Source: Sipunculus nudus
Taxonomy: Eukaryota; Annelida; Sipuncula; Golfingiida; Sipunculidae
NCBI GenBank assembly: GCA_026874595.1
Contig: CM049318.1
Span: 39,637,956 to 39,701,955 of the forward strand
Direction of reading: 5' to 3'
Length of the DNA: 64,000 nt
Shown here piece by piece: positions 24,120-36,108 of the stretch (within the stretch, counting starts at the first letter, position 1; each line of letters opens with the position of its first letter). Made by a program: the position numbers and the translations under genes. The notes under the pieces were generated by a model, which saw only the letters and a list, made by a program, of their open reading frames with translations, was not told where the DNA came from and ran no database searches.

Positions 24120-25005
24120 TGATGATTATTATTAGAAAGCCCAATTCACACTGACACTCGCGTCATTCATCAAGCGTCAAATCCCGCAAATGTCGCTTTG
24201 CATTAGATTGTCTATTCTTAAGCAATCTTCAGATCAGACAAGAACCTGAATGCCACTACCCCAAACCAGCCTGCTGAATTACTATCGAAATGCGTAAGGA
24301 TACAAACGTTGCACTACGAAAATGGAGGTGGTTCTCTCTAACAAAAAAACTCCTTTAAAAGAGTTAAAGGGCTATATAAAGGTACAATACATATTAATCA
24401 GGGAACAAAGGGGTCCTCTGTAACCCCACGTTTAACAGAGCCATCTTTTGTCCTATCCAAATTGTCTTTAACATATTTGGATATTAAGAAAATTAAAAGG
24501 TGCCAAGATTACAACAGTAGCTGTTTCTAATACCCGTTCATAGATTATGGATCGTTATACATCTAGTTATTAATTAAAAATTATCAATGCTTTCAACAAA
24601 CAATTGGTATTATTTCAGCTTACCAAGAAGATTTCACCAAAACTGTCAGGATGGCAAGCAAAAAAGAAAATAATATCTAAAAAACGTAACGATCTGTGCG
24701 TTCCGATAGGGAAGACGCACGGATATCGGACAATACCGATCCCTATTACACGGAATGATTGATAGTCTGTGTATAACAATTCTATCCCATCCCATCCCAC
24801 CAAATAAATTTGCCATCGCAACAAAGAGAACATTGAATGCACGGTGAAAAACCTGAACATCAGTCGACAGCATCCGCATCAGTTAGGTTGTACGGATATA
24901 TTGTTTTACTCACCTTTGGGTAGCTGGTGACTGTCCAGTTGCCGCGGCCAAGACTAGGACTAGCAATGAAAGATATAGCAACAGCGAACCCGTAATCTGC
25001 GGCAT
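15648..25005 (-). CDS. Gene C: secreted two-CUB-domain protein, 5' linkage uncertain
   Basis: The coding exons seen on the minus strand are 25005-24914 (signal exon), 18318-18188, 17456-17231, 16437-16310 and 15890-15648, which ends in TGA. The four distal exons are phase-compatible (1, 0, 1, 0) and encode two consecutive CUB domains. CUB1 contains PQCPSG, SPGFDKG and WQYRSTGR. CUB2 contains PECSG, SPGYNEG, YQSTG and ends DTNDK. Each CUB has one Cys pair. The signal exon differs from that of gene A at one base of 92 (Ile to Thr). It ends in phase 2, but the first CUB exon needs phase 1, so a connecting exon like A exons 2-3 is required. None was found in the roughly 6.6 kb gap, which contains two mobile elements. 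Either the linker is diverged or lost, or the signal exon and CUB exons are no longer one gene. Candidate AATAAA signals (-) lie at 15380-15375 and 15247-15242. Confidence 0.6.
16438..18187 (-). other. Gene C introns with a relic CUB exon piece
   Basis: Two introns (16438-17230 and 17457-18187) flank exons 17456-17231. Near 18035-18085 the minus strand shows a fragment (GTTCGGGAGTGC, then ATCCATTACTGATGC) resembling the start of the CUB2 first exon at 16437. It is weak and has no open exon. Confidence 0.35.
17231..18318 (-). CDS. Gene C CUB1 (two exons)
   Basis: The exons are 18318-18188 (131 nt, acceptor after ATAACAG, donor AAT/GTAAG) and 17456-17231 (226 nt, donor GTCG/GTAATAC). The key segments are CPSGVVNLKD, GTITSPGFDKGRDYG, CQWRITAPKN, then DVYDG and the final strand ALTYQAV. 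Exon lengths are identical to the third CUB of locus B (131 and 226 nt). Confidence 0.85.
18371..19224. mobile_element. hAT-like GC-rich TIR element in gene C intron
   Basis: The left end TAGAGTCCTGCGCGAACC and the right end (reverse) TAGAACGCTGTGCGGGCC match imperfectly, as in hAT ends. The inner flanks are rich in CCCGCCCCGC and GGGGCGGG. The flanks TTTTTTAT and TTTTATAT are similar but not an exact 8-bp target duplication. There is no transposase frame. Confidence 0.55.
19817..23686. mobile_element. 3.87-kb TIR DNA transposon, TA target duplication, no transposase seen
   Basis: It interrupts the right arm at a site that is whole in the left arm (CCAGTAGCTG near 10105). The ends are CAAGTGTAGGGGCATATGT and, reverse-complemented, TAGTGTGGGGGCATATGT. 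The inverted similarity continues for about 150 bp (shared GAGTAA, ACACCC, ATTTTTGT, TGGTGCCAATTTTT). TA flanks both sides (19815-19816 and 23687-23688). No transposase-like frame was recognised, so it is probably non-autonomous. It contains a dinucleotide run (21050-21145), a G run (22265-22282) and an ATT repeat (22650-22687). Confidence 0.8.
24914..25005 (-). CDS. Signal-peptide exon of the right palindrome arm
   Basis: This is the inverted copy of the gene A exon 1. It has the same 92 nt, the same ATG context and the same GTGAGT donor, with a single base change near the 3' end. About 100 bp of upstream sequence is also copied. Confidence 0.75.
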
Positions 25006-25093
25006 CGTGTTGAAGCTTACTCGGTCAGTATGGAGGACCCGGGTGCGTAGTCAGCTCCAAAACCCCTTCACGGTAAACACAGATCCTTGAAAA

Positions 25094-25109
25094 GGTGACC
25101 AGTGAACCT
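25094..25109 (-). promoter_or_regulatory. Conserved DR1-like motif upstream of right-arm signal exon
   Basis: This is the inverted copy of the 8685-8700 motif, at the same distance from its ATG. It is expected from the arm duplication, so it is not independent evidence. Confidence 0.4.
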
Positions 25110-25325
25110 TAGCTATAGAGAGTCGTTAGACGTGCCATTTGGTTACATTCATCTAACCATGCACAATGTCTATTTTAAAATGAAGGACCTTCCATGTAAA
25201 GTGCCACTGTAAACCGAGGGTCAGGGTCGTCGATACAAGTGAAGATGGGTGGTATATATCCCCCCCAACACCTTTTAGCAAAGAGGGATTGTCAATGTTA
25301 TGATTCCGACCCCCGATATATAGAG

Positions 25326-25381
<56 letters not shown>

Positions 25382-27104
25382 ACTGGAATTGAAAAGTATC
25401 TAACATTAGAATTATATACTTTGGATCTATTTTTGAGTAAAACATGGTTTAGAATATATACCGGAAACATAAAACATTTTTTAAACCTAGCTCTGTGTGT
25501 GTGTGTATGTCCCAATTTTTGTTTACGGTCCCACACATGCGAGTCATCCCACTCACTCTATAAAATAAATTGACCATACCATTATTTATTTTAAAATAAA
25601 GATGACCTAACTAAATTTTTCTCCTCAGTCACGTATTTTCAACATTAATGAATAAGGGTAGCCAACATATTATATTGGTATTAATGCAGTTATGTTTGTG
25701 GAAATTTCCAGCATATTACTTCAATGCAAGCAGGATGTATTACTAAAATGAACTTGACATAATAATAATTCATTGTATTTCAAAATTATGTATAAAGTTA
25801 TAGATTATTAGAAGGAAAAAGGCTGGATTAAAAGGGTTATACTAATCAATGTATTAGGCCAGTAATTTTCTCTTACGAATGGATTAGAACACTTGATTAG
25901 AGCATCTTCAAATTTCTTTTCACATCCTGATAATAAATGACTTTTTGTCACATGCTGGCTGTCACCCCCTGACTTTACGTGAAAACTTTACAACGGATAT
26001 ATCCTATAAAACAATAGGATGGGTTAACGCTTGCCACTTGATTTCATTAATCAAGAAATTAGATCCCGGTCATTACAGGTGACATTTCCAGGTTCTTTTA
26101 AGGACGTGTATAAAAATACCAGACAATCATACACCCAGATCAATAGAAACGAGACATCAGGTTAAATTCACAAATATAATTCAAAACAATACTTACAAAG
26201 ACGTAGATGTGAATGTGTGTGCGTTGATGTGTCAATACGACAGTCCTTCACATTAAAAATACAGGATATTTACTGAGTCCGTGGTTTGTATTAAAAACAA
26301 TAAAGTCCAGTTTCTTCAGAGATCTCTGGTTACTGTTTTGTGTAGAATCTAGCGTATGGTTAGCACCATATAGTCTTTTTGAGTTTAGCGATCTTCAACT
26401 GATCTTGCTTGACAGCGACCCATGTAGGATTACATTCTCAATGTATGGCAATAGCTTTCCTTGTTTACATAGAGCTTAGAGTCCTTGACCTTGCTCGTGT
26501 AGCAATGGTTTCCCGGATTACGGCGGTTATATTTCTAGGTCAAGCTGAACTAGGCCGGCAGGTGACGAGCGCTCTTTCACTTTATCGCCAATACGAAGCT
26601 CTGTCGGCAGCACGGCTGAGTTCTCATGAGCTGGGTCCTTGCTTCATGTAGAAGCTTGCTTCTATGCCGTTCCTGGCGTTTCAATGTTCCTACTCCCGTG
26701 CGTGCGTGCTGCCACCTCAAGCTTCAAGACCCAACTGAAGGCAGCGTCTAGCGTCTCTCCCTGAACTCTGACGTCACAATCGTCGTCACAATACGGCAAT
26801 CCGGTTCTCTGATTGGCTTATGGCTCAACTGTCCCATATAAGGTTATATGTGACCTGGTTTGACTGCTAGCGTCACCTTGGCGACCCACATACCAGAAGT
26901 AATACACTCAATGCGTGACACAGATAAAATCAGCTGGTAGCCGATGGGATTTCATATATATACAATGAAGACCTGTCAACGCTTTAGGATGACGCTTCAC
27001 GTCAATATCAATAGAGAACAGACTTCGTTAAACTATGATACAAAACACCGTACTTATTGTCACCGATTTCTGGTGACACTGGCCATTCCGTTGATTATGT
27101 AACC

Positions 27105-27510
27105 TTAAATGGTGCTTTTATTTATTTTTTGTTGCAGGTAACTGACTCCATTTTTTCAATGCTAACTTTAACTAAGTGCATGTATATCTGCAGAAATCCA
27201 TTGGACAGGGCAGTATCCCGCGCTTTCTCTCATTTTTTTTTAATCCTGGGGTAAACCAGGCCCGCTGACTACTGCCCTGCGGACCCCGGGTTTGTATTCT
27301 TGCTCATTGCTGGGTCATAACACCAAGGAAAGGCGGGTGAATGAAACACGTTTGTGAGCAAATCACGGCCATTGGGAACTGCACTCCCATTTTGCCTGCA
27401 GAGCGCTTACCCTGTTAGGGGGCCGTCTATGAAATCACGGCTGAGATTCGAAATCATGAGCTCCCGGCTTTAAGTCACGTGGCCACGTAAACCTGTTACC
27501 CTTGGAAGTT
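27105..27510 (-). mobile_element. tRNA-derived SINE (right arm copy)
   Basis: This is the inverted palindrome partner of the left-arm SINE. It was probably present before the arms were duplicated, since both arms carry it at the matching place. Confidence 0.6.
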
Positions 27511-29029
27511 GCTTAGACTGATCATAAATATAATATTAATAAAGGCAGGAACATACATTAGAATTGGTCAGATAAATAGGATTGGTATATGGTGCCTATG
27601 AAATGTAGAAATCAAGCACAAAAAAAGTGGTCAAACAAGATTCAGCCATTCATAGTCAGCCTTCAACATTACCGCCGAGATTGCAAATGTACTTCCGAAA
27701 GGGGATATCTTAAAGTTTACCTGTATATAAAAATCCTGCGCCATCGCATCAAACTGAATGAAGTGTACCAATCCGTGCAAACGTCACTCGCCTCAGCGAT
27801 CCCACAACCATGGACTATAATTTTCTACTTTTGAGACCAAGGACTTACCAATATGTCCGCATGCCTTGTTGCTTTGCCATGCGTGCATCCAAATGTAACA
27901 AGCCCAAGTGTAAAATGTTGTAAGGTTTTCACATACATGCCTGTCGTTGTACAATTCCCTTGACCAGCGTATTGAGTGCCGTTAGGGAGGAACGAACTTT
28001 AAGGCTCTATGGAAATGTAAATGTTTTCGTGATTTCTGACAACGCCTCATGGACTACAAGTACGTTATCATTTGACATAAACCAGACCAGTATACTTTAT
28101 TAGTATACTTCTTAACAACACCTACCATGAGCGATAATATTTCCATTTTAACTCAGCATATTGGTAATCATTTGTAGCCTTATCATTAAGTTAAGATAAT
28201 GGGCTGTTACCACCATAGGAATGCAACATGATGGAAGACCACCGCAGTGAATTCCTCATTATGCCTTGAATCACGAATCAATTTAGGCTAAATCAATCAA
28301 TATAAGTGCTTACTATAAGGTACTAAGGGCTAATGCATATATATTTTTTACACCATGATATTCCCTGTGATGCATACAGAGACAACATACAAGAAAAAGT
28401 CGTGATCATAGGTTCAAGCCACAATCCAGGTTTACTGATTCAAACAAACAGGAAGGCTCCATACCATATACAGCAGGAAGCTGTGTCAAGGTGATATTGT
28501 TTTAGTTTATAATTTACATGTTAATTTTATTTAAGATCACACATAAATAGACATAATAGACACTCGGAACATCATAAGGATATCGGTCACACATTTATGG
28601 ACATAATAGACACTATGAATATCATTAGAATATCAGTAATAATTAAGTCACGGTGAACGATGTCTTCAACACTGGTATGAGTAACTGGTCATGTATGAAT
28701 ATGGATTCTCCTCTTCTTGTATGTTCTGATCTTTTTTATTGCCTTTTATGAATATGGAGGGATTTATCTTTGACAAAACATACTGCAGGTTTAAATTTCC
28801 AGTGTTTCACTAAAGTTACATATTTGCAATCTCGCCATATAACCTTTTCAAAGTATATGTATTATGACATGAATTGATTATAGTAAATAATATGTGCGCA
28901 AACTCGATACAATTAGATACATTGGAACTTACGAAAAAATTTAGACTGATATTCGCACAATCTAAGTAGGCAGGAAACATATTCCTTTCCACTTCATCGC
29001 TTTGAGTTCTACAAGTGTCACCTTTTGTG

Positions 29030-29093
<64 letters not shown>

Positions 29094-29635
29094 TACGTGA
29101 CAGAGAGAATTTCCGGTTTTTTATAAAACGAAATCGTATATATAATATATCATATTTTGCCAACGCATGGAAAAGAAAATATATCTGTGATATCACTAAG
29201 TTGAGTCCTCTGAATGCATGGATTGAGGTGTGGCATCTGCGTGGTTGTTAGAGCTTCCTGGGAATTCCCGGGGTTTGAGCTGATCGTGTACCAAAGATCT
29301 TCTATATTTAAAAAAAATATTAGTTTTAGTTGTTCCATTTGGATACTTTCATGGCCTTTACAGGTAACACACCAAGACTAGACCGTCATATGTTTCCAGC
29401 ATGTAGTTTATTATATTTCCAACATTTCGGGGCTACAACTCGTATTTCAAAGCAAATACGTTTGTTTTTCATTCATTACATTCATAATGGTTGGAAATTG
29501 ATATGGATGAACATGTCAACACCCAATGAGCACTCTTATGAGAATTTTTGAATATTCGCTGATGAATCTTTGAGAATAATGTCGGACACCCGTCCATAAC
29601 ACCTGGTTATGCTTTTTAACACTCATAAGTCAGTT

Positions 29636-30143
29636 CGTAAGTCATCAACATAAATGGGTGCCTTTAAAACCTTTCGTAAATCATCAACATAAATAGGTGT
29701 CTTTAAAACCTTTCGTAAGTCATAAACATAAATTGGTGTCTTTTAAACCTTTCGTAAGTCATCAACATAAATGGGTGTCTTTAAAACCTTTCGTAAGTCA
29801 TCAACATAAATAGGTGTCTTTAAAACCTTTCGTAAGTCATCAACATAAATGGGTGTCTTTAAAACCTTTCGTAAGTCATCAACATAAATGGGTGTCTTTA
29901 AAACCTTTCGTAAGTCATAAACATAATGGGTGTCTTTAAAACCTTTCGTAAGTCATCAACATAAATAGGTGTCTTTAAAACCTTTCGTAAGTCATCAACA
30001 TAAGTAGGTGTCCTTAAAACTTTTCGTAAGTCATCAACATAAATAGGTGTCTTTAAAACCTTTCGTAAGTCATCAACATAAATAGATGTCTTTTAAACCA
30101 TATCGTAAGTCATCAACATAAATAGGTGTCTTTAAAACCTTTC
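29636..30143. repeat. 39-bp minisatellite, inverted copy, about 13 units
   Basis: This is the right-arm counterpart of 1291-2071. It is seven units shorter, which shows array size change after the arms formed. Confidence 0.95.
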
Positions 30144-31186
30144 GACCAATAGATGGATGTATCATCAAGAAAGGATAACATTTCAATGTTCAGTGGATGT
30201 ACGGAAAGGCTTCTCCCTCTTCACACGTACCTTGACTCAGGGTATATATGATACACAAACACCAGTTCCGAGCCTTTTTTGAAGAATTTAATTATGTGTG
30301 GGGCTTTGTCTGCAACAAATGCAAATAATCTTTTTATCATAACAGAACCAATTTATCTTCGCTAGCAAAAATTATAAAATCATAGAATATTAGGTAAAAC
30401 TTCCAAATAGGAGATAAACGATATGCTGCATGTTTCTGCATAGTCAATAATGATAGCTGATTGGTATATGATTTTACTGTAATGATCGTCTGTCTTTTAT
30501 GCTTAGTTAACAAAAAAAAACAAAATACGAACTCCGTAAAAATACAAAATACAAAATTCCAGTCAAGGTTTGAATTAGCAGGCTTAGAGCTATATATATA
30601 CTTGTACCAACTGTATTTTTAAACATATTCTATTTCTCCAGATAAATTGTTTACCTCTCTTAACATTTCACAGGAAACACAGCAATAGTATTCTACAATA
30701 TTTCTTCTATCATGAAGTTTTCTTCATTACCTAGCGTAGTTGCTTACTTGTTTCGAATTCTTCGACCAACATCTGAAAACAACTATTGGTATTTCAAAGC
30801 GGATTGTTTTATATTATACTTGGTTAACGCCCGAGGAAATTATGGACAATAGTTCAAAGAACTGAAAGGCAAACTACGCACGGGAGGTTGCATTTTTATT
30901 ACACACTATTTTGAACGCTATAAGCCCTTTATCATAGAATCCAAATATGGAATTACCATCCATATCCCTGAAAGCCTGGGTGACAGAAGCAGAACTCCAC
31001 TTAAGTAACTTTACGTACATCCGGTTTGATGATAAAATAATACATAACAGAGACCCTTCCGACAAACCAGCACGTATGGACATCACTGGGTACGTTTCCG
31101 CGATCATTTACTTCCAGCTTTTGGCTACAGCTTTGGTTGATTAAACTTATAGGATGCGAGGAAGCTCACTGCTTCCGACTTCTGGG

Positions 31187-31925
31187 AATGGTAAGACTAC
31201 GGGCGCAGCTGAATAATATGAGATCGGTCCTGAGCCACCAAACAATTAAGGCCTCCTAAGAACAATTGTTGTGTAGTGTTACAGAAGGTGAATTAACAGT
31301 TTTGCAGAAGAAGACTATTGCAGTCCTCAGTTTGAAATAGGCTTACAAATAGGCTCTTAATGGCCACAAGATCAATTTCATGCAGCTTTCTTTAACTCTA
31401 CCAAAAATAAACTAGAATACGGGTAGTCGACTAGCAAGTGGCAAGGGGAAAGAGAGTGAGGTGTGTTGCATATTAAGATGAATGTCTGCAGTCGAAATGT
31501 GTAAGTAGGTGGCGCCACCTGCCACAAAATCAAGAAAGCTATCCAAGTTGTATACATGTACAAAATTGTAGGCAGATAAGTCAAACCACTGCTTCTACAT
31601 GAGTGATTTTATCCCACAGTAGACAAACAGAAGGACGCTGTGCAAGAATGGTTGCAGGTGGCGCCACCAATTTTGTGTATGATAAAGAGCTATGTGAGAT
31701 CTATACACATGCAAAATGTTCAGGGGGATACGTCAAACCAGTTCTAAGATATTAGCATGGATGTCTGCAGCGTAAACATTAATGTAGGTGGGGCCACCTG
31801 CCACAAAATCCACAAAGCTATCCAAGATGTATATACATGCAAAATCTTAAGCAGATGAGTCAAACTACTGCTGAGATATGAGTGATTTTATCCCATGGCA
31901 GACAAACAGATGGACGCTGTGCAAA
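31187..31925. repeat. Right-arm-only segment with about 280-bp tandem units
   Basis: Two units share GTCTGCAG, GGCCACCTGCCACAAAATC, GACGCTGTGCAA and GGTTGCAGGTGGCGCCACC. The left arm lacks the whole segment at the matching place (about 270-280). The TGGCGCCACC words are self-complementary. Confidence 0.7.
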
Positions 31926-32184
31926 AATGGTTGCAGGTGGCGCCACCAGTTTTAGTGTATGTTATAAACCATTCAAGGTCTACATTTGTATAAAATTTTT
32001 ATCCTGATTGGTCAAACGAGTCCGAAGATATATGGGTTAATGTGCCAAAAAAGACGCACAGATGTACGCACAAGAGAGAGGAAAGGTCAGAGGTCAACCA
32101 AGTTGAGGGCCCAGCAGTTCACATGTGACCCAATCGTAATTCCGAATTTAAATAAAATTCTGCCCAGTGGTTACGGAGGAATTC

Positions 32185-33110
32185 TCCGGAAACCTATGCG
32201 GCGTGCAAATGAAAACATAGTAACCGCAAAATTCTGTTTTGGAGGATACAATTAGCCAAATATATTCTAATACAATTGAAAGAACCTTACCCTGAGATAA
32301 TTTTTGAGAAACATTAAATGATTCAGCTTGACATTTTCATCATAAACCCTTTTTTAAACTGAAAGAGGCATAACTTTTGAGGTTTCTAGCGGTAAAATGA
32401 GAGGTTGATGTTGATGGCGCCACAAAAACTACAATTTCAAATATGAGTCATGTGATCAACAATGCACAAAATTTTGTGATGCAAGCTCCTGTTGATTCTG
32501 AGATTTCAAATTCCTGTAACTCCGCAAAAATTCATCAAACCCAAACCGTTTGAACAAAATTGAGAGAGCTTATCTCTGGGATCATTTCTAGAGAAGAAGA
32601 TTTTCAAAGTTTTTCTTGCATTTACATTATGAAATATTAGTAAATGTGGCTCCACAAAACGCTCGGTCCCACATCATTTGATATGTGACCAAATGACTAA
32701 GTTCAGCTTCTTGTAACTCGGATAAAATTTACCGAACTGGAGCCATTCTAACAAACTTGGAAGAGATTGTTTCAGTGATTATTCCTGTGAAATATTGTAC
32801 AATTTGGCTGGACAGTTTCCTGTAACTCAGCCAAAATTCCCCAAACTTGAACCATTCGAACAAACTTGGAAGATATTGTTTCAGAGATTATTCCTGTGAA
32901 ATATTGTAAAATTTGGCTGGACAATTTGAGAGAAGAATTTTTTCCCGCTGTTCCTCTATAAAATCTAAGTAATTGCAGATAGCAAAAAAAATTACAGAAT
33001 TTTTTAGATTACTTATTATTTGCATAAAATTTGGTGATTATAGCTCCTGTCGATTTTGAGATAGCATGGGTTAACGTACGGACGACGCCACACTATTGCA
33101 TAAGCTCACA
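32185..33110. repeat. Interspersed repeat continuing past the palindrome border
   Basis: Two adjacent units of about 112 bp (32703-32815 and 32818-32926) share AACAAACTTGGAAGA, TTGTTTCAG and ATTATTCCTGTGAAATATTG. The text style (GTAACTCAGCCAAAATTC) is that of an interspersed repeat. There is no gene. Confidence 0.55.
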
Positions 33111-33775
33111 GGTTCCCTAGAAACAAAACAGAACGCCTCGTGGCTTGTTTGGCGAGATCATGAGACCACTCATGAAGGTCGTTATGAACCGACTCCTCTG
33201 TACACACACACATATATTTATATACATGTTTATATATATATATAATAATAATAATAATTTAATTATAATAATGATAATGATAAGATGAAGAAGTAATTGA
33301 CCGCACAGAAATAATAGCAGAAAAAAACTTTTGCATGATGTTTATTTTGCAACATAAATTCCTAGCATACAAATTTATATATGTTGTTTTAGTTATCTTG
33401 ACCTTTTCTCTTGAACTCATTTGGCATGCGCGACTGTAATGCCGGAATGGGCATATAATGGGCATATTATCTTCCACACACTAGAAAGTATATATATTTC
33501 GCAATTTCAACCAAAAATGCATACAAATATTACATATATATATATATATATAACGATCACCAAGGCTGATGATCTTTTGTTATCCCTGTTTTTCCCAAAA
33601 AACATGGTAGATGCAAGCATTGTGCTTTTTCTACTCTCAGACAGTACATGAGCACTGTAAGACATTTTCATCTTAACTTTAGCTTAGAGAACGCTCTGAC
33701 TGCATGGGAGCTTAGAAATATGGGTATCAAACGACACGACAGTTTCCATTCTTCCGCCATTGTGTGTATAAAGAC

Positions 33776-33846
<71 letters not shown>

Positions 33847-34131
33847 CATGTTGCATGTTTAAACGGCATTTATATTATTTTGTCATCGCATGTCGCCGTC
33901 AATGTAAGCTTGGCTTAGAACGTTAAGTTGCAACATTAATTTGCCATTTTATATTGCATTGCGAATACACTCATTGCGAACGATCACTGTGTGTTTAGAC
34001 ATAACTATTCAGTTAAAGTTTCATTTGTCCTTGTCATCCAAAACAACAAGTCTAATAATTTGTGGAACATTACTAATACATGTATATTATTTTGTGAGTT
34101 TTGTGATAAATGTCTACAATGTAGATTAAAG
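33111..34131. other. Microsatellite-rich stretch without genes
   Basis: TA runs at about 33536-33551 and 33779-33842 and an AAT-rich piece at 33240-33260 are present. The open frames here are built on the TA run. Confidence 0.6.
33779..33842. repeat. (TA)n microsatellite, about 64 bp
   Basis: Pure TA run, the longest in the window. Similar runs occur at 2613-2650, 8403-8453, 9679-9731, 14708-14738, 24062-24115, 25330-25377, 29031-29091 and 54983-55029. Confidence 0.95.
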
Positions 34132-34133
34132 TA

Positions 34134-35073
34134 CAGTAGAACGTCGAATATCCGAAGACCGAGCTTTAGTGGCATAGCAAGCGAGGACGCGCTTTCTGAT
34201 TTGTTGATATGTCTACCACTGGAGTCTTCAGATGGTGACACCGCTGACGTAACAATGGTTCAGCCAATCACGCATGTACTTCAAATCTAGCCTGAAACCG
34301 ATGTGCCATTGCTGTCGGGCCTCCCTGCCTGCCTATCTCAAATATTAGTTAAATAATAAATAGATGGACCATTTAGTGCAAAAAACGCTAGGAAACTGTT
34401 AGATAAGTAAAAGGTTTAAGAAAATAACCCAGAAAAAGAACAAATTTAGCCATAGTTTACACTAATAGCAATTCAAGCGCCTGTGACTTGACATGGGTAC
34501 CAAGCCACCTGACCACGCCAGAAAATTCAACGTCGGCAGGTCTACGATCAGCGACATTTATGTTGTTTCATTCATTTGAAATAAAACTGTGTAAATAATT
34601 TTTTTTCTGCATTCAACCGATCCTCGCTAGTTATTTCAATATAAAAATACAGTACATGCATAAAGGTTCCGGTAGTTAACCTATCTGCCGAGAGATGGCA
34701 GCACTTTCAAGGTCCGGCAGGTCATTCTAGTTATCATAGCAACCACGCGTGAAATGAAGTAGGTACGATACCTATTGTTTCCAGCGCAGGGCTGTTCACC
34801 AATAATTATATTATTATATAATAATGTGTCCTATATGATAAATGTATTAAATAGATCGAAAATGTTACAATATATTGTCACACGTTTATCAAGGGCTAGT
34901 TTAATCAAATTGGCTCAGTAAGTATCTCATAATGTCCCGAACTCAGTGGTAATGACTGTGGTTCCCTAAGCAATTTCATGCGAAATTGTTCATCCGAACG
35001 ATCATTCATACGAACAAAAAGCTTGTCCCCCCCCCCCCCCCCCCGATGCTTTCGGATAAACGACGCTCTACTG
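34134..35073. mobile_element. pogo/Tigger-like non-autonomous element
   Basis: The ends CAGTAGAACGTCGAATATCC and (reverse) CAGTAGAGCGTCGTTTATCC form about 23-bp TIRs flanked by TA on both sides. TA target sites and this end type are usual for pogo/Tigger elements. The interior is non-coding and includes a C run at 35029-35044. Confidence 0.82.
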
Positions 35074-35075
35074 TA

Positions 35076-36108
35076 TTACTCACATTGATATATATTCAGT
35101 TTATTTTTCATTTTATTTAGGTTTATTTACTTAAATAAAAAAAGTACTTTTACCTAGGTACATACCCCTTATACTCAAGGATACCAAGTTATCTGTACTT
35201 TACCCGAACCCTGTCTTAGTCTGAAGTATTGTACGGACCCCTTCACTTGACCTAAGTCTAGCACATCTACTAGTATATTATCCCGAGCTTCGGGAATTTA
35301 GATTATCATTTAAAGCTCTGGTCAAACCTTATCCCACTCTCTCCACTTGTACTTTCGTTTACTTATAAAAGTTTACTTACATGTTTCGCAACGTAATGAC
35401 GATACGGCTGTAAAGCAATGTACAGTTTCTGTATATGAATACCAGTAACATTCTGTAAAGATGGGAATTGTGGAGGGTTTGCACAAACAACGATCTGAAA
35501 ATATCCTCATTTTCCTTAACATTTTCCTGGTTATTGAGAATATCATTCTGCAATATTTCATAAAAGAAAATTATTCTAACAAATGCAATAGAGAAAAACT
35601 TAATATTTCCAGAGCACCATACTATTTTCTGGACGTTCTACCCTACTTGGTTAATGGGAGACAGTTACCATTAATCAATTTTAAAAAGTTTTTTTTTACA
35701 TTTATCTTAATGCGCGTAAATGCTTTCATTAACATAATATCTAGCCCCGGTCTTATTCCGGGGTAACAGTTAAGAAGACAAATATTTAATTGCCGATGAC
35801 GAAAAAACTTGCTAAAAACTTGCATAACCGGGAAACCCGGTTAATACGGTCCAAATGGCCGAAACCGCAAGTACAAGGGTTATGGGCCTCGAAGTAGTGT
35901 CGTTCACAGGATCGAGTTCGGGTCTCGAATGGCATGGCTGGGTCTCCGCTGCTGGGATCGGTGGAGGGAATGTGGGTTGCTTCTGGCTTTTTGGCTGTGG
36001 ATGCTGTAGCTTTCTAAAAAGGACAACGGCTCGGGATGGACGGTGGCGCCCTCTACGGCTCCCTGCTTGGCTTGGCGAGGCACTGCGACTGTTGGCTCAG
36101 AGAATAGC
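35076..36108. other. Unassigned stretch, locally GC-rich
   Basis: The part at 35855-36108 is richer in G+C than the rest and open on both strands. It adjoins the LINE remnant and may be part of a repeat. No gene was recognised. Confidence 0.4.

Larger units (their letters stand above)
19694..32184. repeat. Right arm of giant imperfect palindrome
   Basis: This is the inverted copy of 1-10227. It is interrupted by the TIR transposon at 19817-23686. It extends to 32184, where the left arm runs out of window, so the true outer border is not seen. It includes inverted copies of the signal exon, the SINE, the 39-bp minisatellite and several TA microsatellites. Confidence 0.93.

Noticed and set aside
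28816-29251. 126- and 78-codon frames with IYIYIY runs
   Set aside because: They are created by a TA microsatellite; the same applies to 2456-2732, 8335-8574, 25153-25536 and 33648-33926.
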